Positions 5,773 through 14,074 of a stretch of 25,794 bases of DNA are shown in pieces; within the stretch, counting starts at the first letter, position 1; each line of letters starts with the position of its first letter. A program made the position numbers and the translations under genes. The stretch lies in IMG/VR virus record IMGVR_UViG_3300046028_000570, positions 1 through 25,794 of that record. The stretch is one strand, 5' to 3'. Source of the stretch: a virus. Below the pieces are notes generated by a model that was not told where the DNA came from, did no database searches, and saw only the letters and a list, made by a program, of their open reading frames with translations.

Positions 5773-7689
5773 TCAAGGCGGGGCAATTGGCAATGCGTTT
5801 AGGGCATCGTTGATCTTGGCCTTGGTGCGACCTTCTTGTCGCATTTTAATGATTTGGCGAATGCCGGATGCTATGGGCAATGGAAGGCCTGTAAGCGCTC
5901 CGGTTGCGCCTGCCTCTGCCATGGCCGCCAAGAGTGTCCCTGCCGTGCCTGAGCTGTTGACAAGCGTTCCTGGTGGCACTGTGGCCACATAGCGCACAGT
6001 ATCGTTTAGGTCGCGCACGATGGCTGCATTTTGCTTGCCAAGAATAACGTCAAGCCTTCCGTTTGCGTCCAGCGCTTTAACTGCCTGGTGCAGTTTGGCA
6101 GGGGATACAAGTGGCCGGTCGCTGGAGTCCATGCCCATGCCCTTGGTGGCCTCATCGCGCAGATTGCGCACGGTAGCGCCTTGCAGTTCTTTCCATGCCT
6201 GTTGTCCATCTGGGCCACTGGTTTGGAGAACACGCTTTAAGAACGTGATTTCCTCGGGTGACGAGTTCAGGATGGATTTGCGGAAAACTTGATCGGCTGC
6301 GACCTGTGGGTCTTCCATGCCTTTGCGGTTCTTGATGAGCCTAGCGACAATGGCGCGGTTCTCGAACTTGCGTGCTTGCTCGATGCGGGTCTGACGGGCC
6401 TTCTTGTAAAGGTCGCCGCCCATGCCTTCGGTTTCCACGTCAAATACCCGGCGCAATGCGCCACCATGAAACTGATCTGCACCTTCAAAACCAGCTCGCT
6501 GGAAGGTTTTGCGCAAATTTTCCGCTTGCAGCAATGTGACTGGCTGGGCAATAAGGTTTCCGTTTTCATCTGGCAATGCTGCGCCAACTGCAACAGCTTT
6601 TGCGCGTGCTGCCTTGAGTACCGGGGCCAAATCGCCCTCTGGGATGTTCTCGTTGATGTAGTCCACCACCGAAGTGAGGGTGACATTGTTTTCCAGCTCG
6701 CCAGCTTTTTCGGCTGCTTTGTAGGCGCTGCGGGTCTTGTTCTTGGCTGCTGTAAGGCCTTCGGTCAAGGTTTTAACGACTGCGCCGCCGGTGCTTGATA
6801 AGTCTGAAAGCTGGGCGTCGGTCATTTCGACTAGGGCGTCAAAGTTCTGCAAGGCTTGCAGGTTGTTTTCCTCGGCGCGCTGGCGCAGGGGGCCGCCCAG
6901 ATCGCTTTTGATCTGCTCTTTCTCAAAGGCCAGTTGCTGTGCTTCGCGGGTGGCCGCACCTTTTGTGAGCGTGACCGGCACGGGCAAGCCTTCGGCGGTG
7001 GTGACGCGACGCAATGCCTCTGGGGTGGCTGCCGCACCGGCTGAAATACGCCCACCGACTGCTGTTGCTGGGGTAGGTGCCACTTCCATGCCCAAGGTCT
7101 CGCGCACGGCCGTTGTGGCCATCTGGACGGGCTTGGCGATAGCCTGACCTGTTGCGGTTGCTGCACGCCGAGTTGCTGCTTGCCCGATCTGGCCTGCTGC
7201 GCCTACGGTGGGGGCTACGGTGCGTGCGGCCTGCATGAGCGCGCCAGGCGCTGCAATCATGGGCATGACTGGTGGCAGCACGTTACCTGCAATCTGGCCA
7301 ACAGTTTGAGTCATTTCTTGCCCGACTTGACCGCGCGGCTGGTAGGTGAGCGCCTGGGCGCCTTTGGCTGCGGATGCTTCTACGGCGCGCACTGCCTCTG
7401 GCGTGCCAAAGTCGCCGGAAAGGATTTGCTGTGCCAAGCCAGTGCCTGCGCCGTAGATGGTTCCAACTAGTCCACCAGTTGCGCCTGTTCCCAGAGCTAG
7501 GGCGGTTTCCCCAGCGCCGACAAGTTGCTGGCCTAGTGTTGGCTCTGGTGCTACGGCCTGTGGCTGCGCTGCTTGCGTTTCCTCTGACTTTGCAAGCTGG
7601 TAGGCCTGCGCCACGGTGTCGAACTCAGGCGTTCCGCGTTTGGCGGAATTCTTGACGATCCAAGCTGCGTATTCGTCGGCTGTTGCCAT
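5773..7689 (-). CDS. Ejection protein, P22 gp16-like (638 aa)
   Basis: Large internal virion protein expected to leave the capsid with the DNA and cross the host envelope. It is called from position, size and composition: third of three genes whose sizes (215, 507 and 638 aa) follow P22 gp7, gp20 and gp16 (229, 471 and 609 aa). The N-terminus has WIVKNSAKRGTPEFDTVAQAYQ, a motif seen at the start of phage internal proteins. Ala/Gly-rich hydrophobic stretches (about 51-90 and 130-170, and again near 575-610) could contact membranes, with long charged helices between. No muramidase motif was found. GGAGGT precedes the start, two bases before the previous stop ends. Confidence 0.72.
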   Translation of the reverse strand: MATADEYAAWIVKNSAKRGTPEFDTVAQAYQLAKSEETQAAQPQAVAPEPTLGQQLVGAGETALALGTGATGGLVGTIYGAGTGLAQQILSGDFGTPEAVRAVEASAAKGAQALTYQPRGQVGQEMTQTVGQIAGNVLPPVMPMIAAPGALMQAARTVAPTVGAAGQIGQAATRRAATATGQAIAKPVQMATTAVRETLGMEVAPTPATAVGGRISAGAAATPEALRRVTTAEGLPVPVTLTKGAATREAQQLAFEKEQIKSDLGGPLRQRAEENNLQALQNFDALVEMTDAQLSDLSSTGGAVVKTLTEGLTAAKNKTRSAYKAAEKAGELENNVTLTSVVDYINENIPEGDLAPVLKAARAKAVAVGAALPDENGNLIAQPVTLLQAENLRKTFQRAGFEGADQFHGGALRRVFDVETEGMGGDLYKKARQTRIEQARKFENRAIVARLIKNRKGMEDPQVAADQVFRKSILNSSPEEITFLKRVLQTSGPDGQQAWKELQGATVRNLRDEATKGMGMDSSDRPLVSPAKLHQAVKALDANGRLDVILGKQNAAIVRDLNDTVRYVATVPPGTLVNSSGTAGTLLAAMAEAGATGALTGLPLPIASGIRQIIKMRQEGRTKAKINDALNALPIAPP

Positions 7690-9213
7690 TTAGCGACCTC
7701 CGCTCAGGATTGCGTCAGCTTGCGCGCGGACATTTACCGTTGGCGCTGCTGCTGGCGTTCCGGTAGTTGGTATTTTCGCCATAGTTTCCGCGCGTTTATC
7801 TTCGGCCATTTGCTCGGGTGAGCGATAGCGTTTTGATACATCAGACACCACGCGAGAATTGAAGTCGTTAAACGTCTCACCTGGCTTTACTGTGTAGTCG
7901 CCTGCAATGAATGTCTTGCCTGCACGGGTCAATGCGCCGTTGTTTTGGGCAAGCCAGTCGGTTTTTGCATTGTTGGAGGCTGCGTCAATTTCTTGCAGCT
8001 TGGCCATGCCGCGCAGGAAGGATGCAATGCTTTTCGAGTTGGCGGTGTCTTCTGGAAAACCTTTCAAAGCCAATGCAATGTCTTTGTCGGTGGCCGGGCC
8101 TGGTGGCAAAGATTTAATGCCTGCTTGATTGCGCAGGCGTGTGTACTCTTGACGCAATCCGGTCTCGTAACCTTCAGCGCCAATAGTTTTCTTGGCGAAT
8201 TCTCCGAGTCGTGCTGCTGCGCCATAGCCGCCCAGGTCTTCAATGCGCTTGGCCAGATCGTTCATCTGGTTTGCGGATTGCTTGGACGTGGCCGCCAGTG
8301 TTGCCGCCTCGTTGATTAGCTTGCGGGAATCGGCTGGGATTTCATTCAGTTTGCTTTGAATGGTCGCCATCTTTTCCGCAACATTGGCAATTGTGGTTTT
8401 CTGCTCTAAGCCCAAACGCTCAGAACGATCAAAAATCTTGCTTTTTAAGTCTTTTACGTCCCAGCCTGTTTTTTCCAAGTTGGCAAGCTGCACTCGTTCC
8501 GCATATTGTGCATCTACTTTTGCCTTGTCGGCTTGTGCTTTTGCCAGATCACGGTTTGCATTTTCAATTTCTACCGCAGTGTTGGCCTTGGCCAAAGCTG
8601 ATTTAGCTGCGGATTCAGCAGCGTCAGCATCGGCAATTTTCTTGCGTAATTCGGGTGGAGCTGCTGCTGCTGTTCTTGCTTCTGTTGAAAGTTTATTTGC
8701 GGCTTCAATGTATTTGTCACCACCAGGCATTTGAGCAAGATTAGTTCCGAAGAAAATTTCTCCAGCTTTTGGGTCTGCCTTAGAAACATCTCGCATGGTT
8801 TCTAAGAACTTTGCACCAGCTTCGTCGCCAGTGTTGCGTTTTGCTTCAATGTTTTGATCCATGAATTGGATTGCAATTTCTGGCTTACCAGCTTTGAATG
8901 CTGAAAATACTTGTCCAGCTTGTTGCAGCGCAATTTGCTGACGCTCACCTGACAACATACCATACGCTTTACCCACAGATTCCGCTTGGTCTTTTGGCAG
9001 CATCATTTGAAGATTTGCGTAGTCTGCCGCAGTTGCATTTGGCCCACGTACCTTTGTAAATCCTTCTTGAATTAGCTTTTGCTGTTCCAATTGTTGCGCT
9101 TGCTGTTCTTGCTTTAAACCAGCTTCTCGAATAGTTGCACCCGTCTGGAAAGCACTTAAAAATGATTGCATTGGATCGGCAATTTGCACGCCGTAATCAA
9201 TAGGTGCTGGCAT
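7690..9213 (-). CDS. Ejection protein, P22 gp20-like (507 aa)
   Basis: Second of the three putative ejection proteins. The sequence is almost entirely helical: Gln-rich N-terminus (about 30-50), Ala/Lys/Glu-rich coiled coil (about 185-250), further helices, and a Pro/Thr/Ala-rich C-terminal linker. No enzymatic motif or signal peptide is visible. Helical, Ala/Gln-rich proteins of this size in this slot are typical of podovirus internal core or ejectosome proteins. The ATG at 9213 shares one base with the upstream stop (TAATG) and lies behind GGGAGGT. The next gene starts directly at its stop. The role is inferred from gene order, not from a residue-level match. Confidence 0.7.
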   Translation of the reverse strand: MPAPIDYGVQIADPMQSFLSAFQTGATIREAGLKQEQQAQQLEQQKLIQEGFTKVRGPNATAADYANLQMMLPKDQAESVGKAYGMLSGERQQIALQQAGQVFSAFKAGKPEIAIQFMDQNIEAKRNTGDEAGAKFLETMRDVSKADPKAGEIFFGTNLAQMPGGDKYIEAANKLSTEARTAAAAPPELRKKIADADAAESAAKSALAKANTAVEIENANRDLAKAQADKAKVDAQYAERVQLANLEKTGWDVKDLKSKIFDRSERLGLEQKTTIANVAEKMATIQSKLNEIPADSRKLINEAATLAATSKQSANQMNDLAKRIEDLGGYGAAARLGEFAKKTIGAEGYETGLRQEYTRLRNQAGIKSLPPGPATDKDIALALKGFPEDTANSKSIASFLRGMAKLQEIDAASNNAKTDWLAQNNGALTRAGKTFIAGDYTVKPGETFNDFNSRVVSDVSKRYRSPEQMAEDKRAETMAKIPTTGTPAAAPTVNVRAQADAILSGGR

Positions 9214-9860
9214 TAGAATTTACCTCCCATACCTTGAAATGAACCAAAACCACCAGCAATAGCTGCTGGAATTGCGCCGAATGCTTTGGCTTGGCCAATT
9301 TGGCCGCCTGCAATCGCTGCGCCTTGCTCGCCAAGCAAGCCGGATATTCTCTGACCTGTTTGCATTCCAGCAGTACCGACACCGGCTGCGGATTGTTGGC
9401 CGAGCGAAGTCATACCTCCAAGACGGCCATATTGCTCTTCAATGAGGCTGGACAAAAGTTGCGGCCTGAACTGAGCCAGTGCGCCTTGGATGTTTCCACC
9501 ACGTAGCCCGCCCGTGGCCGATGCACGTTGCAGCATTGCCTCTTCGCCTTGCTGGGATAGCGCCTTAAAGGTCTCGCCACCACGAATGCGCTCAATGGCT
9601 GCTTGTTCAGCCTCTGGGCCTTGGAGCCCCAAGAATGCCTGCTGCTGTTTAAGTGCTTCCGGGCCTGCTTGGACGTAAGGCTCAAGCAGTTTTTGTACTG
9701 CATCAAACTGACGACGCTGCTCGTCAATGCCAGCCTGGGCTGATCCTGCTTGCGCTTCCGATGCAGATTTTGCTGCCTCGCCTTGCATGTAACCAGATAC
9801 AAGAGTTGCTCCACCAACTGCAAGTCCAGCGATTGCTGCGCCTGATAGTCCGAATGTCAT
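9213..9860 (-). CDS. Ejection / DNA-transfer protein, P22 gp7-like (215 aa)
   Basis: Resembles phage 'DNA transfer protein' entries related to P22 gp7. There is a hydrophobic Gly/Ala N-terminus (residues 5-24, AIAGLAVGGATLVSGYMQG), Ala/Gln-rich helices including DEQRRQFDAVQKLLEPYVQAG, an LxGxxGPEAEQAAIERIR segment, a GLRGGNIQGALAQFRPQLL block and a Gly-rich amphipathic C-terminus. These features suit a membrane-inserting ejectosome subunit. It is translationally coupled to the cupin gene (ATGA at 9857-9860) and to the gp20-like gene (TAATG). GGAGA lies at a good distance. Fairly sure of the family. Confidence 0.78.
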   Translation of the reverse strand: MTFGLSGAAIAGLAVGGATLVSGYMQGEAAKSASEAQAGSAQAGIDEQRRQFDAVQKLLEPYVQAGPEALKQQQAFLGLQGPEAEQAAIERIRGGETFKALSQQGEEAMLQRASATGGLRGGNIQGALAQFRPQLLSSLIEEQYGRLGGMTSLGQQSAAGVGTAGMQTGQRISGLLGEQGAAIAGGQIGQAKAFGAIPAAIAGGFGSFQGMGGKF

Positions 9861-10315
9861 TTTGATTTCTCCAATTGCGCTGTCTGTGCAGTTTCAAGAG
9901 CTGGCGCTGGCGCTGGAATAGTGAACATGTCCCACAGCGCTTGCGGTTCCTGTTCGTTGGTTGGGTTTGCGTGAAAAGTGGTAACTTCAACGTCGGTCAA
10001 AGTGATGCCAGCACGCTTGGTGCCGATTTTAGAAACGCTCATGTCACCTGGGCCAATGGTGCGGGGGCCGCTGTCTGTGCTGACGATCAGTTCGCCCTTG
10101 CGAACCAAGAAAAAGGATTCTTCTTTGTGAATGGCGCCAGTCAGGACAGTGCCTGCTGGGATGTGCATTGTCCGAGCGTATAAGCCATTGCAGAATGCGT
10201 GATCGACCGGCATGTCCACCTGTGGCAACTTGAGCAGTTCGGCTTCCAGGCGATAGATTGGCATGTGCGCTGCTGGCACTTGCTTTTCAACTTCCTGAAT
10301 CGTTACGTTGCTCAT
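9857..10315 (-). CDS. Cupin-fold protein (152 aa)
   Basis: A single beta-barrel cupin-like domain: HIPAGTVLTGAIHKEESFFLVRKGELIV (about 51-78) corresponds to cupin motif 1 with H63 and E65/E66 but only one His of the usual HxH, and GPRTIGPGDM plus a later FHANP (H115) stand for motif 2. Metal binding is therefore uncertain. Phages often carry such proteins near structural genes; the function is unknown. It occupies the place of P22 gene 14 just before the ejection genes, but I see no similarity to that protein. AGGAG precedes ATG 10315. The C-terminus is a Pro/Ala linker and helix ending in Lys. Confidence 0.7.
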   Translation of the reverse strand: MSNVTIQEVEKQVPAAHMPIYRLEAELLKLPQVDMPVDHAFCNGLYARTMHIPAGTVLTGAIHKEESFFLVRKGELIVSTDSGPRTIGPGDMSVSKIGTKRAGITLTDVEVTTFHANPTNEQEPQALWDMFTIPAPAPALETAQTAQLEKSK

Positions 10316-10393
10316 GTGGCACTCCTGTAAAGGGCAAGCCGCTGGCAGCTTTTGGAACTCAGCGGCTTGATTTTCTCACAAATTGGCATTTGG

Positions 10394-10792
10394 TCAATCC
10401 ATCTCGCATTCGCGCTCTTCCTGCGCCTGGCAGGAGCGCAGGTCGTGACAGATGAAATCGAATTTTTCGCAGTAGCCACGAAAGCCTGCGTCGGTGTCCC
10501 AGTCATTGCGGGGAATGCGCTCCATCTTGGCTTGGGTCATGGTCGAATTATCATAATATTCGCAGTTGGAGCAGCGACGGCGACGGGCCTCTTTCTCGTC
10601 CACTTGCATGGCCTTACCAAGCGCAACCCAATAGACCTTGTTCGCCGTGGGCTCGTTGCTGGGCTTTTCTGGGCCAAGCATCCAGTCGTCGATCACGATC
10701 TGGGTGTTCTTCTTGTTCTCGGCTGCGGTGATGAACTCATCCTCCATTGGAAGGCCTACAAAACCCTTGGGCATCATCATAAATTTGTCCAT
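10394..10792 (-). CDS. Cys-rich, possibly zinc-binding phage protein (132 aa)
   Basis: Unrecognised. Start set at ATG 10792, six bases after a perfect AAAGGAG; the frame stays open further upstream but runs into the preceding gene. The C-terminal half contains C74-x2-C77, then C108, C115, C121 and C129 in a pattern RRCSNCEYYDN ... GYCEKFDFICHDLRSC, which suggests one or two zinc sites or an iron-sulfur cluster. Four Arg precede the first Cys pair. The N-terminal half is short and acidic. It lies in the structural block between a small virion protein and the cupin. Confidence 0.68.
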   Translation of the reverse strand: MDKFMMMPKGFVGLPMEDEFITAAENKKNTQIVIDDWMLGPEKPSNEPTANKVYWVALGKAMQVDEKEARRRRCSNCEYYDNSTMTQAKMERIPRNDWDTDAGFRGYCEKFDFICHDLRSCQAQEERECEMD

Positions 10793-10803
10793 GCTGTTCT
10801 CCT

Positions 10804-11139
10804 TTAAGTGATTTCGCGGCCTGATGCGCGGATGGTGAGTGATGTTGCTGCGCTGGCGATGGTGGAGATTACGCCAGCAGCTTCGAGCGCCTGGCCTACC
10901 AGCTCCGGACAGGTATAGCACTCGTCGGGGGCAATGCTGCGGGTGTCAATTATCAGGTTTCCTGCGCCTACGCTGCCGCCGCCGGTGACCAGGTTGGCGC
11001 TGAATGTGACATTGCCTGCGCTGGTGTTGGTAACGGTGAATTTGTCAATGATAGTTTTGCAATTCACGGCGGTGTACTGGATTGTGTTGGTAGATTCGGC
11101 CTGCTTGGCAGGGATTAAGACTTTGACGGTAACGGTCAC
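10804..11139 (-). CDS. Small beta-sandwich probable virion protein, GTG start
   Basis: A 111-aa protein starting with GTG at 11139, supported by AGGAG six bases upstream; no ATG is available near the N-terminus. The composition (VTVKVLIPAKQAES ... IIDKFTVTNTSAGNVTFSANLV) suggests an immunoglobulin- or jelly-roll-like beta domain, with CYTCPELVG near 94-102 adding a Cys pair. Proteins with this opening occur in phage structural regions with unknown role. It could decorate the capsid or tail. It is nine bases downstream of the fibre gene and eleven upstream of the Cys-rich gene. Confidence 0.62.
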   Translation of the reverse strand: MTVTVKVLIPAKQAESTNTIQYTAVNCKTIIDKFTVTNTSAGNVTFSANLVTGGGSVGAGNLIIDTRSIAPDECYTCPELVGQALEAAGVISTIASAATSLTIRASGREIT

Positions 11140-11148
11140 TTTGTGCTC

Positions 11149-12390
11149 CTATTGTTCGGTTTGGGTGACGGCAAAAATAACGGCTGGCGCTGCTGGCGCG
11201 AATGCTGTTGCTGCCACTGTGGCGATGCTGACGTTGGTGCTATCGGCTGCGTACATGACCTCGATGAAGTCACCGGCCAAAAGTGATGCAACCTCGTTCA
11301 GCGTCACGACCAGATAGCCATTGTTCAGTGTAATTGACGCAACGCGGGCAGAGTTTGGAATGTCAGTGGTTCCGTTCTTGCGCAGCCAGACCCAGATGGA
11401 TTTTTGCGACGAGTTGGTCGATGTGATCTGCACCGAGCAAGCAAGGTTATAGAGACCAGCCTGGGCGATGATGATTTGCGATGTAGTTCCACCAATGCTG
11501 ACACCGTTTGCAATCTCGGTGTTGGTAAATAACAACGGGTAGGCGGTATTGATGACTGCCGGGCTTTGGCTGTTGGTCTTGGTGAACTCGCCGTAATAAA
11601 TCTGCTGCTCGATGGTTGGGCGCACAAAGATCACGCCGTCGGTAGTTCCGACTTGCAGCACGGCTGCAACTGGAACCACGTTATTCGGCGCAGTAGGTTT
11701 GACATTAGTAAACGCGCCGGCCACGGTGGGGGAGGCATAAAGAATGTCGCCTAAAGTAAAGCCGCTGGTGTCTACGTCGCGCACGAAACCCCAAACTGTG
11801 CAATAGCCTTTTTGCCCTGTGTCGGGCAAGTCGTGCGTCATCACGCCGACGATGTACAGCGTATTTGTTGCGCCATTGGCTAGGTAGGGTGCCACTGATA
11901 GCGCGCTGTCCGGCACGGCGCCGGTAAAGCCCACCACGGTGCCATTTGGAATGGTAACGCCGGTGAAGTTAGCCACGCGGGCGTATGTCTCCAGTCCGAC
12001 CTGCTGCACCACGTCGTATTCCATGCCAAGGTCAACGGTCTGGTCTGTGTTGTTCCAGGCCATGCGCCGGATGCGGGAAACGTGCGGGGCTGCGCCGTTG
12101 AAGTCTAGGTAATCGGTAACGGTGGAATTGTTGTTCTCTATGACGGGCGCGGCTGCCAGCAGTTGCACCGCGTTGGCTATGCTGGTGAGCTGCGCCAGCG
12201 CGTCGTTAGCGGTGGCCTGGGCGCTGCCTGCCTCTAGCTTGGCCTCGTTTACTTCGTCGGGGATGTACTGCGCCGCATCGGCAACGGAGAAGAGTAGCTC
12301 AAACTGCCTGATCTGTTGCTGGTCGGTCAGAAACTGCGCAAGCTGGTCGCGCGTTAGGTTTAGCTTGCGGGAATAGGGTGCGGTGGCCAT
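11149..12390 (-). CDS. Fibre with C1q/TNF-like C-terminal domain at needle position
   Basis: A 413-aa virion protein. Residues 1-80 are helical (QLAQFLTDQQQIRQFELLF; then an Ala-rich stretch about 48-80). The middle is beta-rich and contains a GVTIPNGTVVGF segment. The last 140 residues (INTAYPLLFTNTEIANGVSIGG ... AGLYNLACSVQITS ... LLAGDFIEVMY) read like the trimeric C1q/TNF-type jelly roll found on phage appendages. It directly follows the gp10-like hub gene, where P22 and Sf6 encode the tail needle; the Sf6 needle knob is also TNF-like. It lacks the long coiled coil of P22 gp26, so needle identity is only a hypothesis. The start overlaps the hub stop by one base. Confidence 0.72.
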   Translation of the reverse strand: MATAPYSRKLNLTRDQLAQFLTDQQQIRQFELLFSVADAAQYIPDEVNEAKLEAGSAQATANDALAQLTSIANAVQLLAAAPVIENNNSTVTDYLDFNGAAPHVSRIRRMAWNNTDQTVDLGMEYDVVQQVGLETYARVANFTGVTIPNGTVVGFTGAVPDSALSVAPYLANGATNTLYIVGVMTHDLPDTGQKGYCTVWGFVRDVDTSGFTLGDILYASPTVAGAFTNVKPTAPNNVVPVAAVLQVGTTDGVIFVRPTIEQQIYYGEFTKTNSQSPAVINTAYPLLFTNTEIANGVSIGGTTSQIIIAQAGLYNLACSVQITSTNSSQKSIWVWLRKNGTTDIPNSARVASITLNNGYLVVTLNEVASLLAGDFIEVMYAADSTNVSIATVAATAFAPAAPAVIFAVTQTEQ

Positions 12391-13802
12391 TAGAACGCCA
12401 ATGCTTCGATTTGGGCCTCAAGGCGGGCGAAGGATACGTGCGCATCGCTATCGCCTTGGAATCGCTGGATACGCCAGTTGCGCATGTGGCCTTGCTGGAA
12501 CCAGGCCAGGCGCTTGGCGGTGTTGCCTGTGGTGCCTACGGTGATGCTGCGGTTTTGGCTCCACGATTTTCCGTCCAGGCTATAGCTGGTGCTGATCTGT
12601 GGGTTGGTGCCGATGGCCACGCTGCCGGTGAGGCTGACCAGCTCTAAGCGGTTGAAGATCGCGCCGTTGCCTTCGTTGTAGGTGATGATCGTGCCAAACT
12701 CCCAGCGCACTTGCTGGCCCCAGTGGTGGCCGGTGTCTTGCACGAAGTAGCCGATGGTGGTGGACTGTGGATCGCCGACAAGCCACTTGTCATAGCACCA
12801 GACCATATTGCGGGCGCGGAATTGAGAAAAGCCGACGATGCTGGTGGTGAGGGTGAACCAGACTTGATCGCCCAAGGCCTCGGATGCGGATGCGTCGTAA
12901 ACGATAGTGCGATCTGGCAGGTGCACGTATAGATGCTCGTGCGCCTTGTCGTTGCGTGCTTCGAGCTTGACCAGTACGAGCTGCGCCTCGGTGTAATTTA
13001 GTAGCAGATTGTCGATCTCCTGCGTGCTGATTTTTTGTGCAGTTGCTGCTGCACCAACGTAAATGCCGGGTGCCTCGTTGCGACCACCGCCCAAAAAGGC
13101 GATGCGCTCCAGGTAGACGCAGCATCCTTGGGTGCCGATGGCGCCCTTTTGAATCTGTGCACCAGAGATGCGCTGGAATGGGAAAAGGTCGCCGCCTATG
13201 TTGTCGAACACCTCGATGGTGTGCCGGTTCATGGCGTAGATTTCATTGCGCAGCTTGAGCAAGGCGACTACCGGGTCGGGGTCGATTTCAGAGGCGCCAT
13301 ATTTCAACGGGTTGACCTGGGTCGGGTCGGTCAGTTCGGTGACGATCAGGCTGGTGCCGTCGGTGGTCATGAAGTAGCCATCCACCCACACCACATCAAT
13401 CACGATCCCAAGGTCGGGGTCGGTGACTTGAACGAGGGTGGAAGTAAGCGGGTTCCAGTAATACAAGCGCCCACCGGAAGCAATGGCCAAAAGGTCAAAG
13501 CTGTAGTCCATCGTTACCAGTTGGGTGGTTGGGCCACCAACGTCGCCCAAAGTGGTAACGGTGCCGTCGCTGGCCACGCGCACTAGGCTGGTTCCCATGA
13601 CGCGGTAGCAGATGCCATTCCATTCGATGCCGCCACGGTCGATGCCTGGGCCGGTGCCGTTGGAAACTAGGCCGTCGCTTGGGCGTAGGAATCCGTTGCT
13701 AATGCCGGACTGCTTTGGCACCGGCACCATGTTGACCGGGTAAGCGGTGCGCAGCTCTGGCGTGTTGTCAGCATATATTCCGTTCAAAATTTGAATTTGC
13801 AT
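12390..13802 (-). CDS. P22 gp10-like tail hub / DNA stabilisation protein
   Basis: Closes the portal after packaging and forms the tail hub. The 470-aa length matches P22 gp10 (472 aa), and the plan matches along the chain: TAYPVNMVPVPKQSG with GFLRPSDGL near the start, RGGIEWNGICYRVMG (about 57-71), a propeller-like series with DGYFMTTDGTSLIVTEL, RHTIEVFDN, IQKGAIGTQGCC, AFLGGGRNEAPGIYV, LYVHLPDRTIVYDASAS and a C-terminal NWRIQRFQGDS. These echo the P22 protein's WFITDLED, STIEYFS, VQKGIAG and HLPRHVLVYDASSS. It is downstream of the gp4-like gene as in P22. Family assignment by remembered alignment. Confidence 0.85.
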   Translation of the reverse strand: MQIQILNGIYADNTPELRTAYPVNMVPVPKQSGISNGFLRPSDGLVSNGTGPGIDRGGIEWNGICYRVMGTSLVRVASDGTVTTLGDVGGPTTQLVTMDYSFDLLAIASGGRLYYWNPLTSTLVQVTDPDLGIVIDVVWVDGYFMTTDGTSLIVTELTDPTQVNPLKYGASEIDPDPVVALLKLRNEIYAMNRHTIEVFDNIGGDLFPFQRISGAQIQKGAIGTQGCCVYLERIAFLGGGRNEAPGIYVGAAATAQKISTQEIDNLLLNYTEAQLVLVKLEARNDKAHEHLYVHLPDRTIVYDASASEALGDQVWFTLTTSIVGFSQFRARNMVWCYDKWLVGDPQSTTIGYFVQDTGHHWGQQVRWEFGTIITYNEGNGAIFNRLELVSLTGSVAIGTNPQISTSYSLDGKSWSQNRSITVGTTGNTAKRLAWFQQGHMRNWRIQRFQGDSDAHVSFARLEAQIEALAF

Positions 13803-13807
13803 TTAGG

Positions 13808-14071
13808 TCACCATTTTTCGCGGTTGCTCCAATACGCTGCGCTCATCTTGCCTTTGGCAATGTTGTCAGCGTGCCGGGCTTTGAATGCTTCGTTGCGCTT
13901 GCTGCCTTCGGGTGAACCTTTGACGCCTTGCTGACCAAAACGAATAGTCTTGATCTCATCGCCAACTTTGGCCACGACTACGTGGCTTTTGGTTGGATGG
14001 CTCGGAGTGGCCTTGGGCTTGTTATAGCCCGAGACCCCAGCACGGGCAAGGCGTGTGTCTTTGGTGGCCAT
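13808..14071 (-). CDS. Small basic conserved phage protein (87 aa)
   Basis: A Lys/Arg/Gly-rich protein of a type I recognise from many phages, including cyanophages: RLARAGVSGYNKPKATPSHPTKSH, then VGDEIKTIRFGQQGVKGSP and a C-terminal FKARHADNIAKGKMSAAYWSNREKW. No function is assigned; the positive charge suggests binding to DNA or a virion component. It starts three bases after the fibre stop without an evident ribosome site, so coupling is likely. It shares GxKGSP and AFKA motifs with the 52-aa gene at 16262-16420. Confidence 0.75.
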   Translation of the reverse strand: MATKDTRLARAGVSGYNKPKATPSHPTKSHVVVAKVGDEIKTIRFGQQGVKGSPEGSKRNEAFKARHADNIAKGKMSAAYWSNREKW

Positions 14072-14074
14072 AGC

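Noticed and set aside
13035-13586. 183-codon plus-strand open frame antisense to the tail hub gene
   Set aside because: Shadow of the gp10-like gene; repeated VGG/QGD strings reflect its complement, with no start signal or family resemblance.
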